From contig NW_027469084.1 of assembly GCF_051020765.1 (NCBI RefSeq), forward strand, positions 496,001 through 560,000: 64,000 nucleotides of DNA, written 5' to 3'. This DNA is from Lasioglossum baleicum. Its lineage: Eukaryota > Arthropoda > Insecta > Hymenoptera > Halictidae. Both the position numbers and the translations under genes were made by a program. Below the pieces are notes generated by a model. The model ran no database searches, was not told the DNA's origin, and saw only the letters and a program-made list of their open reading frames with translations. Below are positions 30,373 to 44,200 of the stretch, in pieces (the stretch's first letter is position 1; every line of letters begins with the position of its first letter).

Positions 30373-32530
30373 ATAAATACAATGGACAAACCACAACAAA
30401 CATAAGAAGGGGGGGGGCAAAATAAAGGGGAATAAAAGATAAAGATGAAATTTATAATATAGAATATGAAATATATATAGAATAAAATGAAATATTATAA
30501 AATAAAAGGAGGGGGGTCGACCGGCAGGTCGCATCTTTGTAGAGGGGGGGAGGGGATTATTGCTCCACCTCGCCCGCCGCGACCTGCCCACCTCGGGGGC
30601 GCCTTAACAGCCAGCCCCCCTTGGCGGCGGTGGAAGTACTAAGTATTCCCACCGCCGCCATTACGTCTGCGGCCCCTTACCGGGGGACCATCGGCCTCGT
30701 CGGGGTTGCCCCGCCGATGCTAGCCTCCTGGCGGAGAGGGGGTCGGCTTCCCTCTCCCTCTCCGCTGCCTCCTTCTGCGTTATCACAATCTCGCAGAAGG
30801 AGGCAAACGCTGCTCTTGACCTCTCGCTGCCGATCATGTGGTCGACCACGACCGACAACGAGAGGTCCATCCCAATAACGCCCCTTAGGACTCTGCGCGG
30901 CGCCGACCACGCAGGACATTCTCCCAGCGTATGCCGCGCAGAGTCCTGGGCCTCCTCGCAGTGGTGGCACTGCGATCCTCCCAGTGCCAGTTATGAACAC
31001 ACAGTTTGACGAAACGGCGGTATGCAGGTAATTTAACTTATGCGCATGCATTGCTGCAACTTGTGCTGTATAATTTAGAATTTTTGTTACCGCGCCATCC
31101 GATTTTTATACATGTGCAAATACCCGTGCTCGCAGCATTGTATTTTCTTCCGCACGCGACAAGAAGGGGACAGAGGCGAGTTCCGGCTAGCGTCTGTCCC
31201 CTCCCCTGGTCCACCCGCATAAAACTTAAAAATAAGATAAAATAGAAGATAAAATCAATAAATGAAAACGTGTATAGATAAAATAGATCAAATAAAAGTC
31301 AATAAATAAACAAATAATAATAAGTAAATAAATACAATGGACAAACCACAACAAACATAAGAAGGGGGGGAAAATAAAGGGGAATAAAAGATAAAGATGA
31401 AATTTATAATATAGAATATAAAATGTATATAGAATAAAATGAAATATTATAAAATAAAAGGAGGGGGGTCGACCGGCAGGTCGCATCTTTGTAGAGGGGG
31501 GGCATTATTGCTCCACCTCGCCCCCCGCGACCTGCCCACCACCGGGGCGCCTTAACGGCCAGCCCCCCTTGGCGGCGGTGGAAGTACTAAGTATTCCCAC
31601 CGCCGCCATTACGTCTGCGGCCCCTTACCGGGGGGCCGTCGGCCTCGTCGGGGTTGCCCCGCCGATGCTAGCCTCCTGGCCGAGAGTGGTCGGCTTCCCT
31701 CTCCCTCTCCGCTGCCTCCTTCTGCGTTATCACAATCTCGCAGAAGGAGGCAAACGCTGCTCTTGACCTCTCGCTGCCGATCATGTGGTCGACCACGACC
31801 GACAACGAGAGGTCCATCCCAATAACGCCCCTTAGGACTCTGCGCGGCGCCGACCACGCAGGACATTCTCCCAGCGTATGCCGCGCAGTGTCCTGGGCCT
31901 CCTCGCAGTGGTGGCACTGCGATCCTCCCAGTGCCAGTTATGAACACACAGTTTGACGAAACGGCGGTATGCAGGTAATTTAACTTATGCGCATGCATTG
32001 CTGCAACTTGTGCTGTATAATTTAGAATTTTTGTTACCGCGCCATCCGATTATTATACATGTGGAAATACTCGTACACGCTGCATTGTATTTTCTTCCGC
32101 ACGCGACAAGGAGGGGACAGAGGTGAGGTCCGGCTAGCGTCTGTCCCATCCCCCCGTCCCACCCCCCTGGACGACCCGCATAAATCTTGAAAATATGATA
32201 AAATAAACGCTAAAATCTATAAATGAAAACGTGTATAGATAAAATAGATCAAATAAAAGTCTATAAATAAATAAATAACAATAAGTAAATAAATACAATG
32301 GACAAACCACAACAAACACAAGAAGGGGGGGCAAAATAAAGGGGAATAAAAGATAAAGATGAACTTTATAATATAGAATATAAAATATATATAGAATAAA
32401 ATGAAATATTATAAAATAAAAGGAGGGGGGTCGACCGGCAGGTCGCATCTTTGTAGAGGGGAGGGATTATTGCTCCACCTCGCCCCCCGCGACCTGCCCA
32501 CCTCGGGGGCGCCTTAACGGCCAGCCCCCC

Positions 32531-35500
32531 TTGGCGGCGGTGGAAGTACTAAGTAGTCCCACCGCCGCCATTACGTCTGCAGCCCCTTACCAGGAGGCCG
32601 TCGGCCTCGTCGGGGTTGCCCCGCCGATGCTAGCCTCCTGGCCGAGAGTGGTCGGCTTCCCTCTCCCTCTCCGCTGCCTCCTTCTGCGTTATCACAATCT
32701 CGCAGAAGGAGGCAAACGCTGCTCTTGACCTCTCACTGCCGATCATGTGGTCCACCACGACCGACAACGAGAGGTCCATCCCAATAACGCCCCTTAGGAC
32801 TCTGCGCGGCGCCGACCACGCAGGACATTCTCCCAGCGTATGCCGCGCAGAGTGCTGGGCCTCCTCGCAGTGGTGGCACTGCGATCCTCCCAGTGCCAGT
32901 TATGAACACACAGTTTGACGAAACGGCGGTATGCAGGTAATTTAACTTATGCGCATGCATTGCTGCAACTTGTGCTGTATAATTTAGAATTTTTGTTACC
33001 GCGCCATCCGATTATTATACATGTGGAAATACTCGTACACGCTGCATTGTATTTTCTTCCGCACGCGACAAGGAGGGGACAGAGGCGAGGTCCGGCTAGC
33101 GTCTGTCCCATCCCCCCGTCCCACCCCCCTGGTCGACCCGCATAAATCTTGAAAATATGATAAAATAAACTATAAAATCTATAAATGAAAACGTGTATAG
33201 ATAAAATAGATCAAATAAAAGTCTATAAATAAATAAATAATAATAAGTAAATAAATACAATGGACAAACCACAACAAACACAAGAAGGGGGGGCAAAATA
33301 AAGGGGAATAAAAGATAAAGATGAACTTTATAATATAGAATATAAAATATATATAGAATAAAATGAAATATTATAAAATAAAAGGAGGGGGGTCGACCGG
33401 CAGGTCGCATCTTTGTAGAGGGGAGGGATTATTGCTCCACCTCGCCCCCCGCGACCTGCCCACCTCGGGGGCGCCTTAACGGCCAGCCCCCCTTGGCGGC
33501 GGTGGAAGTACTAAGTAGTCCCACCGCCGCCATTACGTCTGCAGCCCCTTACCGGGGGACCATCGGCCTCGTCGGGGTTGCCCCGCCGATGCTAGCCTCC
33601 TGGCGGAGAGGGGGTCGGCTTGCCTCTCCCTCTCCGCTGCCTCCTTCTGCGTTATCACAATCTCGCAGAAGGAGGCAAACGCTGCTCTTGACATCTCGCT
33701 GCCGATCATGTGGTCGACCATGACCAGCAACGAGAGGTCCATCCCAATAATGCCCCTTAGGACTCTGCGCGGCGCCGACCACGCAGGACATTCTCCCAGC
33801 GTATGCCGCGCAGAGTCCTGGGCCTCCTCGCAGTGGTGGCACTGCGATCCTCCCAGTGCCAGTTATGAACACACAGTTTGACGAAACGGCGGTATGCAGG
33901 TAATTTAACTTATGCGCATGCATTGCTGCAACTTGTGCTGTATAATTTAGAATTTTTGTTACCGCGCCATCCGATTTTTATACATGTGCAAATACCCGTG
34001 CTTTCAGCATTGTATTTTCTTCCGCACGCGACAAGAAGGGGACAGAGGCGAGTTCCGGCTAGCGTCTGTCCCCTCCCCTGGTCCACCCGCATAAAACTTA
34101 AAAATAAGATAAAATAGAAGATAAAATCAATAAATGAAAACGTGTATAGATAAAATAGATCAAATAAAAGTCAATAAATAAACAAATAATAATAAGTAAA
34201 TAAATACAATGGACAAACCACAACAAACATAAGAAGGGGGGGGGGGAAATAAAGGGGAATAAAAGATAAAGATGAAATTTATAATATAGAATATAAAATG
34301 TATATAGAATAAAATGAAATATTATAAAATAAAAGGAGGGGGGTCGACCGGCAGGTCGCATCTTTGTAGAGGGGGGGGGATTATTGCTCCACCTCGCCCC
34401 CCGCGACCTGCCCACCACGGGGGCGCCTTAACGGCCAGCCCCCCTTGGCGGCGGTGGAAGTACTAAGTATTCCCACCGCCGCCATTACGTCTGCGGCCCC
34501 TTACCGGGGGCCGTCGGCCTCGTCGGGGTTGCCCCGCCGATGCTAGCCTCCTGGCCGAGAGTGGTCGGCTTCCCTCTCCCTCTCCGCTGCCTCCTTCTGC
34601 GTTATCACAATCTCGCAGAAGGAGGCAAACGCTGCTCTTGACCTCTCGCTGCCGATCATGTGGTCGACCACGACCGACAACGAGAGGTCCATCCCAATAA
34701 CGCCCCTTAGGACTCTGCGCGGCGCCGACCACGCAGGACATTCTCCCAGCGTATGCCGCGCAGTGTCCTGGGCCTCCTCGCAGTGGTGGCACTGCGATCC
34801 TCCCAGTGCCAGTTATGAACACACAGTTTGACGAAACGGCGGTATGCAGGTAATTTAACTTATGCGCATGCATTGCTGCAACTTGTGCTGTATAATTTAG
34901 AATTTTTGTTACCGCGCCATCCGATTATTATACATGTGGAAATACTCGTACACGCTGCATTGTATTTTCTCCCGCACGCGACAAGGAGGGGACAGAGGCG
35001 AGGTCCGGCTAGCGTCTGCCCCATCCCCCCGTCCCACCCCCCTGGACGACCCGCATAAATCTTGAAAATATGATAAAATAAACGCTAAAATCTATAAATG
35101 AAAACGTGTATAGATAAAATAGATCAAATAAAAGTCTATAAATAAATAAATAATAATAAGTAAATAAATACAATGGACAAACCACAACAAACACAAGAAG
35201 GGGGGGCAAAATAAAGGGGAATAAAAGATAAAGATGAACTTTATAATATAGAATATAAAATATATATAGAATAAAATGAAATATTATAAAATAAAAGGAG
35301 GGGGGTCGACCGGCAGGTCGCATCTTTGTAGAGGGGAGGGATTATTGCTCCACCTCGCCCCCCGCGACCTGCCCACCTCGGGGGCGCCTTAACGGCCAGC
35401 CCCCCTTGGCGGCGGTGGAAGTACTAAGTAGTCCCACCGCCGCCATTACGTCTGCAGCCCCTTACCAGGAGGCCGTCGGCCTCGTCGGGGTTGCCCCGCC

Positions 35501-38279
35501 GATGCTAGCCTCCTGGCCGAGAGTGGTCGGCTTCCCTCTCCCTCTCCGCTGCCTCCTTCTGCGTTATCACAATCTCGCAGAAGGAGGCAAACGCTGCTCT
35601 TGACCTCTCACTGCCGATCATGTGGTCCACCACGACCGACAACGAGAGGTCCATCCCAATAACGCCCCTTAGGACTCTGCGCGGCGCCGACCACGCAGGA
35701 CATTCTCCCAGCGTATGCCGCGCAGAGTCCTGGGCCTCCTCGCAGTGGTGGCACTGCGATCCTCCCAGTGCCAGTTATGAACACACAGTTTGACGAAACG
35801 GCGGTATGCAGGTAATTTAACTTATGCGCATGCATTGCTGCAACTTGTGCTGTATAATTTAGAATTTTTGTTACCGCGCCATCCGATTATTATACATGTG
35901 GAAATACTCGTACACGCTGCATTGTATTTTCTTCCGCACGCGACAAGGAGGGGACAGAGGCGAGGTCCGGCTAGCGTCTGTCCCATCCCCCCGTCCCACC
36001 CCCCTGGTCGACCCGCATAAATCTTGAAAATATGATAAAATAAACTATAAAATCTATAAATGAAAACGTGTATAGATAAAATAGATCAAATAAAAGTCTA
36101 TAAATAAATAAATAATAATAAGTAAATAAATACAATGGACAAACCACAACAAACACAAGAAGGGGGGGCAAAATAAAGGGGAATAAAAGATAAAGATGAA
36201 CTTTATAATATAGAATATAAAATATATATAGAATAAAATGAAATATTATAAAATAAAAGGAGGGGGGTCGACCGGCAGGTCGCATCTTTGTAGAGGGGAG
36301 GGATTATTGCTCCACCTCGCCCCCCGCGACCTGCCCACCTCGGGGGCGCCTTAACGGCCAGCCCCCCTTGGCGGCGGTGGAAGTACTAAGTAGTCCCACC
36401 GCCGCCATTACGTCTGCAGCCCCTTACCGGGGGACCATCGGCCTCGTCGGGGTTGCCCCGCCGATGCTAGCCTCCTGGCGGAGAGGGGGTCGGCTTGCCT
36501 CTCCCTCTCCGCTGCCTCCTTCTGCGTTATCACAATCTCGCAGAAGGAGGCAAACGCTGCTCTTGACATCTCGCTGCCGATCATGTGGTCGACCATGACC
36601 AGCAACGAGAGGTCCATCCCAATAACGCCCCTTAGGACTCTGCGCGGCGCCGACCACGCAGGACATTCTCCCAGCGTATGCCGCGCAGAGTCCTGGGCCT
36701 CCTCGCAGTGGTGGCACTGCGATCCTCCCAGTGCCAGTTATGAACACACAGTTTGACGAAACGGCGGTATGCAGGTAATTTAACTTATGCGCATGCATTG
36801 CTGCAACTTGTGCTGTATAATTTAGAATTTTTGTTACCGCGCCATCCGATTTTTATACATGTGCAAATACCCGTGCTTTCAGCATTGTATTTTCTTCCGC
36901 ACGCGACAAGAAGGGGACAGAGGCGAGTTCCGGCTAGCGTCTGTCCCCTCCCCTGGTCCACCCGCATAAAACTTAAAAATAAGATAAAATAGAAGATAAA
37001 ATCAATAAATGAAAACGTGTATAGATAAAATAGATCAAATAAAAGTCAATAAATAAACAAATAATAATAAGTAAATAAATACAATGGACAAACCACAACA
37101 AACATAAGAAGGGGGGGGGAAAATAAAGGGGAATAAAAGATAAAGATGAAATTTATAATATAGAATATAAAATGTATATAGAATAAAATGAAATATTATA
37201 AAATAAAAGGAGGGGGGTCGACCGGCAGGTCGCATCTTTGTAGAGGGGGGGGGATTATTGCTCCACCTCGCCCCCCGCGACCTGCCCACCACGGGGGCGC
37301 CTTAACGGCCAGCCCCCCTTGGCGGCGGTGGAAGTACTAAGTATTCCCACCGCCGCCATTACGTCTGCGGCCCCTTACCGGGGGCCGTCGGCCTCGTCGG
37401 GGTTGCCCCGCCGATGCTAGCCTCCTGGCCGAGAGTGGTCGGCTTCCCTCTCCCTCTCCGCTGCCTCCTTCTGCGTTATCACAATCTCGCAGAAGGAGGC
37501 AAACGCTGCTCTTGACCTCTCGCTGCCGATCATGTGGTCGACCACGACCGACAACGAGAGGTCCATCCCAATAACGCCCCTTAGGACTCTGCGCGGCGCC
37601 GACCACGCAGGACATTCTCCCAGCGTATGCCGCGCAGTGTCCTGGGCCTCCTCGCAGTGGTGGCACTGCGATCCTCCCAGTGCCAGTTATGAACACACAG
37701 TTTGACGAAACGGCGGTATGCAGGTAATTTAACTTATGCGCATGCATTGCTGCAACTTGTGCTGTATAATTTAGAATTTTTGTTACCGCGCCATCCGATT
37801 ATTATACATGTGGAAATACTCGTACACGCTGCATTGTATTTTCTCCCGCACGCGACAAGGAGGGGACAGAGGCGAGGTCCGGCTAGCGTCTGTCCCATCC
37901 CCCCGTCCCACCCCCCTGGACGACCCGCATAAATCTTGAAAATATGATAAAATAAACGCTAAAATCTATAAATGAAAACGTGTATAGATAAAATAGATCA
38001 AATAAAAGTCTATAAATAAATAAATAATAATAAGTAAATAAATACAATGGACAAACCACAACAAACACAAGAAGGGGGGGCAAAATAAAGGGGAATAAAA
38101 GATAAAGATGAACTTTATAATATAGAATATAAAATATATATAGAATAAAATGAAATATTATAAAATAAAAGGAGGGGGGTCGACCGGCAGGTCGCATCTT
38201 TGTAGAGGGGAGGGATTATTGCTCCACCTCGCCCCCCGCGACCTGCCCACCTCGGGGGCGCCTTAACGGCCAGCCCCCC
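32531..38279. repeat. Three-monomer unit duplicated in tandem (period about 2,875 bp)
   Basis: Monomers 32531, 33493 and 34441 correspond in order to 35406, 36368 and 37316, each shifted by 2,875 bp. Shared marks: TTACCAGGAGGCC in the first, CTTGACATCTCG and GTGCTTTCAGC in the second, a 2-nt deletion giving ACCGGGGGCCGTC in the third. Confidence 0.88.
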
Positions 38280-41200
38280 TTGGCGGCGGTGGAAGTACTA
38301 AGTAGTCCCACCGCCGCCATTACGTCTGCAGCCCCTTACCAGGAGGCCGTCGGCCTCGTCGGGGTTGCCCCGCCGATGCTAGCCTCCTGGCCGAGAGTGG
38401 TCGGCTTCCCTCTCCCTCTCCGCTGCCTCCTTCTGCGTTATCACAATCTCGCAGAAGGAGGCAAACGCTGCTCTTGACCTCTCACTGCCGATCATGTGGT
38501 CCACCACGACCGACAACGAGAGGTCCATCCCAATAACGCCCCTTAGGACTCTGCGCGGCGCCGACCACGCAGGACATTCTCCCAGCGTATGCCGCGCAGA
38601 GTCCTGGGCCTCCTAGCAGTGGTGGCACTGCGATCCTCCCAGTGCCAGTTATGAACACACAGTTTGACGAAACGGCGGTATGCAGGTAATTTAACTTATG
38701 CGCATGCATTGCTGCAACTTGTGCTGTATAATTTAGAATTTTTGTTACCGCGCCATCCGATTATTATACATGTGGAAATACTCGTACACGCTGCATTGTA
38801 TTTTCTTCCGCACGCGACAAGGAGGGGACAGAGGCGAGGTCCGGCTAGCGTCTGTCCCATCCCCCCGTCCCACCCCCCTGGTCGACCCGCATAAATCTTG
38901 AAAATATGATAAAATAAACTATAAAATCTATAAATGAAAACGTGTATAGATAAAATAGATCAAATAAAAGTCTATAAATAAATAAATAATAATAAGTAAA
39001 TAAATACAATGGACAAACCACAACAAACACAAGAAGGGGGGGCAAAATAAAGGGGAATAAAAGATAAAGATGAACTTTATAATATAGAATATAAAATATA
39101 TATAGAGTAAAATGAAATATTATAAAATAAAAGGAGGGGGGTCGACCGGCAGGTCGCATCTTTGTAGAGGGGAGGGATTATTGCTCCACCTCGCCCCCCG
39201 CGACCTGCCCACCTCGGGGGCGCCTTAACGGCCAGCCCCCCTTGGCGGCGGTGGAAGTACTAAGTAGTCCCACCGCCGCCATTACGTCTGCAGCCCCTTA
39301 CCGGGGGACCATCGGCCTCGTCGGGGTTGCCCCGCCGATGCTAGCCTCCTGGCGGAGAGGGGGTCGGCTTGCCTCTCCCTCTCCGCTGCCTCCTTCTGCG
39401 TTATCACAATCTCGCAGAAGGAGGCAAACGCTGCTCTTGACCTCTAGCTGCCGATCATGTGGTCGACCATGACCGGCAACGAGAGGTCCATCCCAATAAC
39501 GCCCCTTAGGACTCTGCGCGGCGCCGACCACGCAGGACATTCTCCCAGCGTATGCCGCGCAGAGTCCTGGGCCTCCTCTCAGTGGTGGCACTGCGATCCT
39601 CCCGGTGCCAGTTATGAACACACAGTTTGACGAAACGGCGGTATGCAGGTAATTTAACTTATGCGCATGCATTGCTGCAACTTGTGCTGTATAATTTAGA
39701 ATTTTTGTTACCGCGCCATCCGATTATTATACATGTGGAAATACTCGTACACGCTGCATTGTATTTTCTTCCGCACGCGACAAGGAGGGGACAGAGGCGA
39801 GGTCCGGCTAGCGTCTGTCCCCTCCCCCCGTCCCAACCCCCTGGTCGGCCCACATAAAACTTAAAAATATGATGAAATAAACGATAAAATCTATAAATGA
39901 AAACGTGTATAGATAAAATAGATAAAATAAAAGTCAATAAATAAATAAATAATAATAAGTAAATAAATACAATGGACAAACCACAACAAACATAAGAAGG
40001 GGGGGGCAAAATAAAGGGGAATAAAAGATAAAGATGAAATTTATAATATAGAATATGAAATATATATAGAATAAAATGAAATATTATAAAATAAAAGGAG
40101 GGGGGTCGACCGGCAGGTCGCATCTTTGTAGAGGGGGGGATTATTGCTCCACCTCGCCCCCCGCGACCTGCCCACCTCGGGGGCGCCATAACGGCCAGCC
40201 CCCCTTGGCGGCGGTGGAAGTACTAAGTAGTCCCACCGCCGCCATTACGTCTGCAGCCCCTTACCGGGAGGCCGTCGGCCTCGTCGGGATTGCCCCGCCG
40301 ATGCTAGCCTCCTGGCGGAGAGGGGGTCGGCTTCCCTCTCCCTCTCCGCTGCCTCCTTCTGCGTTATCATAATCTCGCACAAGGAGGCAAACGTTGCTCT
40401 TGACCTCTCGCTGCCGATCATGTGGTCCACCACGACCGACAACGAGAGGTCCATCCCAATAACGCCCCTTAGGACTCTGCGCGGCGCCGACCACGCAGGA
40501 CATTCTCCCAGCGTATGCCGCGCAGAGTCCTGGGCCTCCTCGCAGTGGTGGCACTGCGATCCTCCCAGTGCCAGTTATGAACACACAGTTTGACGAAACG
40601 GCGGTATGCAGGTAATTTAACTTATGCGCATGCATTGCTGCAACTTGTGCTGTATAATTTAGAATTTTTGTTACCGCGCCATCCGATTATTATACATGTG
40701 GAAATACTCGTACACGCTGCATTGTATTTTCTTCCGCACGCGACAAGGAGGGGACAGAGGCGAGGTCCGGCTAGCGTCTGTCCCATCCCCCCGTCCCACC
40801 CCCCTGGTCGACCCGCATAAATCTTGAAAATATGATAAAATAAACTATAAAATCTATAAATGAAAACGTGTATAGATAAAATAGATCAAATAAAAGTCTA
40901 TAAATAAATAAATAATAATAAGTAAATAAATACAATGGACAAACCACAACAAACACAAGAAGGGGGGGCAAAATAAAGGGGAATAAAAGATAAAGATGAA
41001 CTTTATAATATAGAATATAAAATATATATAGAATAAAATGAAATATTATAAAATAAAAGGAGGGGGGTCGACCGGCAGGTCGCATCTTTGTAGAGGGGAG
41101 GGATTATTGCTCCACCTCGCCCCCCGCGACCTGCCCACCTCGGGGGCGCCTTAACGGCCAGCCCCCCTTGGCGGCGGTGGAAGTACTAAGTAGTCCCACC

Positions 41201-44200
41201 GCCGCCATTACGTCTGCAGCCCCTTACCGGGAGGCCGTCGGCCTCGTCGGGGTTGCCCCGCCGATGCTAGCCTCCTGGCCGAGAGTGGTCGGCTTCCCTC
41301 TCCCTCTCCGCTGCCTCCTTCTGCGTTATCACAATCTCGCAGAAGGAGGCAAACGCTGCTCTTGACCTCTCACTGCCGATCATGTGGTCCACCACGACCG
41401 ACAACGAGAGGTCCATCCCAATAACGCCCCTTAGGACACTGCGCGGCGCCGACCACGCAGGACATTCTCCCAGCGTATGCCGCGCAGAGTCCTGGGCCTC
41501 CTCGCAGTGGTGGCACTGCGATCCTCCCAGTGCCAGTTATGAACACACAGTTTGACGAAACGGCGGTATGCAGGTAATTTAACTTATGCGCATGCATTGC
41601 TGCAACTTGTGCTGTATAATTTAGAATTTTTGTTACCGCGCCATCCGATTATTATACATGTGGAAATACTCGTACACGCAGCATTGTATTTTCTTCCGCA
41701 CGCGACAAGGAGGGGACAGAGGCGAGGTCCGGCTAGCGTCTGTCCCCTCCCCCCGTCCCACCCCCCTGGTCGGCCCGCATAAAACTTAAAAATATGATAA
41801 AATAAACGATAAAATCTATAAATGAAAACGTGTATAGATAAAATAGATAAAATAAAAGTCAATAAATAAATAAATAATAATAAGTAAATAAATACAATGG
41901 ACAAACCACAACAAACATAAGAAGGGGGGGGCAAAATAAAGGGGAATAAAAGATAAAGATGAAATTTATAATATAGAATATGAAATATATATAGAATAAA
42001 ATGAAATATTATAAAATAAAAGGAGGGGGGTCGACCGGCAGGTCGCATCTTTGTAGAGGGGAGGGATTATTGCTCCACCTCGCCCCCCGCGACCTGCCCA
42101 CCTCGGGGGCGCCTTAACGGCCAGCCCCCCTTGGCGGCGGTGGAAGTACTAAGTAGTCCCACCGCCGCCATTACGTCTGCAGCCCCTTACCGGGGGACCA
42201 TCGGCCTCGTCGGGGTTGCCCCGCCGATGCTAGCCTCCTGGCGGAGAGGGGGTCGGCTTGCCTCTCCCTCTCCGCTGCCTCCTTCTGCGTTATCACAATC
42301 TCGCAGAAGGAGGCAAACGCTGCTCTTGACCTCTCGCTGCCGATCATGTGGTCGACCATGACCAGCAACGAGAGGTCCATCCCAATAACGCCCCTTAGGA
42401 CTCTGCGCGGCGCCGACCACGCAGGACATTCTCCCAGCGTATGCCGCGCAGAGTCCTGGGCCTCCTCGCAGTGGTGGCACTGCGATCCTCCCAGTGCCAG
42501 TTATGAACACACAGTTTGACGAAACGGCGGTATGCAGGTAATTTAACTTATGCGCATGCATTGCTGCAACTTGTGCTGTATAATTTAGAATTTTTGTTAC
42601 CGCGCCATCCGATTATTATACATGTGGAAATACTCGTACACGCTGCATTGTATTTTCTTCCGCACGCGACAAGGAGGGGACAGAGGCGAGGTCCGGCTAG
42701 CGTCTGTCCCATCCCCCCGTCCCACCCCCCTGGTCGACCCGCATAAATCTTGAAAATATGATAAAATAAACTATAAAATCTATAAATGAAAACGTGTATA
42801 GATAAAATAGATCAAATAAAAGTCTATAAATAAATAAATAATAATAAGTAAATAAATACAATGGACAAACCACAACAAACACAAGAAGGGGGGGCAAAAT
42901 AAAGGGGAATAAAAGATAAAGATGAACTTTATAATATAGAATATAAAATATATATAGAATAAAATGAAATATTATAAAATAAAAGGAGGGGGGTCGACCG
43001 GCAGGTCGCATCTTTGTAGAGGGGAGGGATTATTGCTCCACCTCGCCCCCCGCGACCTGCCCACCTCGGGTTCGCCTTAACGGCCAGCCCCCCTTGGCGG
43101 CGGTGGAAGTACTAAGTAGTCCCACCGCCGCCATTACGTCTGCAGCCCCTTACCGGGGGACCATCGGCCTCGTCGGGGTTGCCCCGCCGATGCTAGCCTC
43201 CTGGCCGAGAGTGGTCGGCTTCCCTCTCCCTCTCCGCTGCCTCCTTCTGCGTTATCACAATCTCGCAGAAGGAGGCAAACGCTGCTCTTGACCTCTCGCT
43301 GCCGATCATGTGGTCGACCACGACCGACAACGAGAGGTCCATCCCAATAACGCCCCTTAGGACTCTGCGCGGCGCCGACCACGCAGGACATTCTCCCAGC
43401 GTATGCCGCGCAGTGTCCTGGGCCTCCTCGCAGTGGTGGCACTGCGATCCTCCCAGTGCCAGTTATGAACACACAGTTTGACGAAACGGCGGTATGCAGG
43501 TAATTTAACTTATGCGCATGCATTGCTGCAACTTGTGCTGTATAATTTAGAATTTTTGTTACCGCGCCATCCGATTTTTATACATGTGCAAATACCCGTA
43601 CTCGCAGCATTGTATTTTCTTCCGCACGCGACAAGAAGGGGACAGAGGCGAGTTCCGGCTAGCGTCTGTCCCCTCCCCTGGTCCACCCGCATAAAACTTA
43701 AAAATAAGATAAAATAGAAGATAAAATCAATAAATGAAAACGTGTATAGATAAAATAGATCAAATAAAAGTCAATAAATAAACAAATAATAATAAGTAAA
43801 TAAATACAATGGACAAACCACAACAAACATAAGAAGGGGGGGGGGGGGAAATAAAGGGGAATAAAAGATAAAGATGAAATTTATAATATAGAATATAAAA
43901 TGTATATAGCATAAAATGAAATATTATAAAATAAAAGGAGGGGGGTCGACCGGCAGGTCGCATCTTTGTAGAGGGGGGGGATTATTGCTCCACCTCGCCC
44001 CCCGCGACCTGCCCACCACGGGGGCGCCTTAACGGCCAGCCCCCCTTGGCGGCGGTGGAAGTACTAAGTATTCCCACCGCCGCCATTACGTCTGCGGCCC
44101 CTTACCGGGGGGCCGTCGGCCTCGTCGGGGTTGCCCCGCCGATGCTAGCCTCCTGGCCGAGAGTGGTCGGCTTCCCTCTCCCTCTCCGCTGCCTCCTTCT

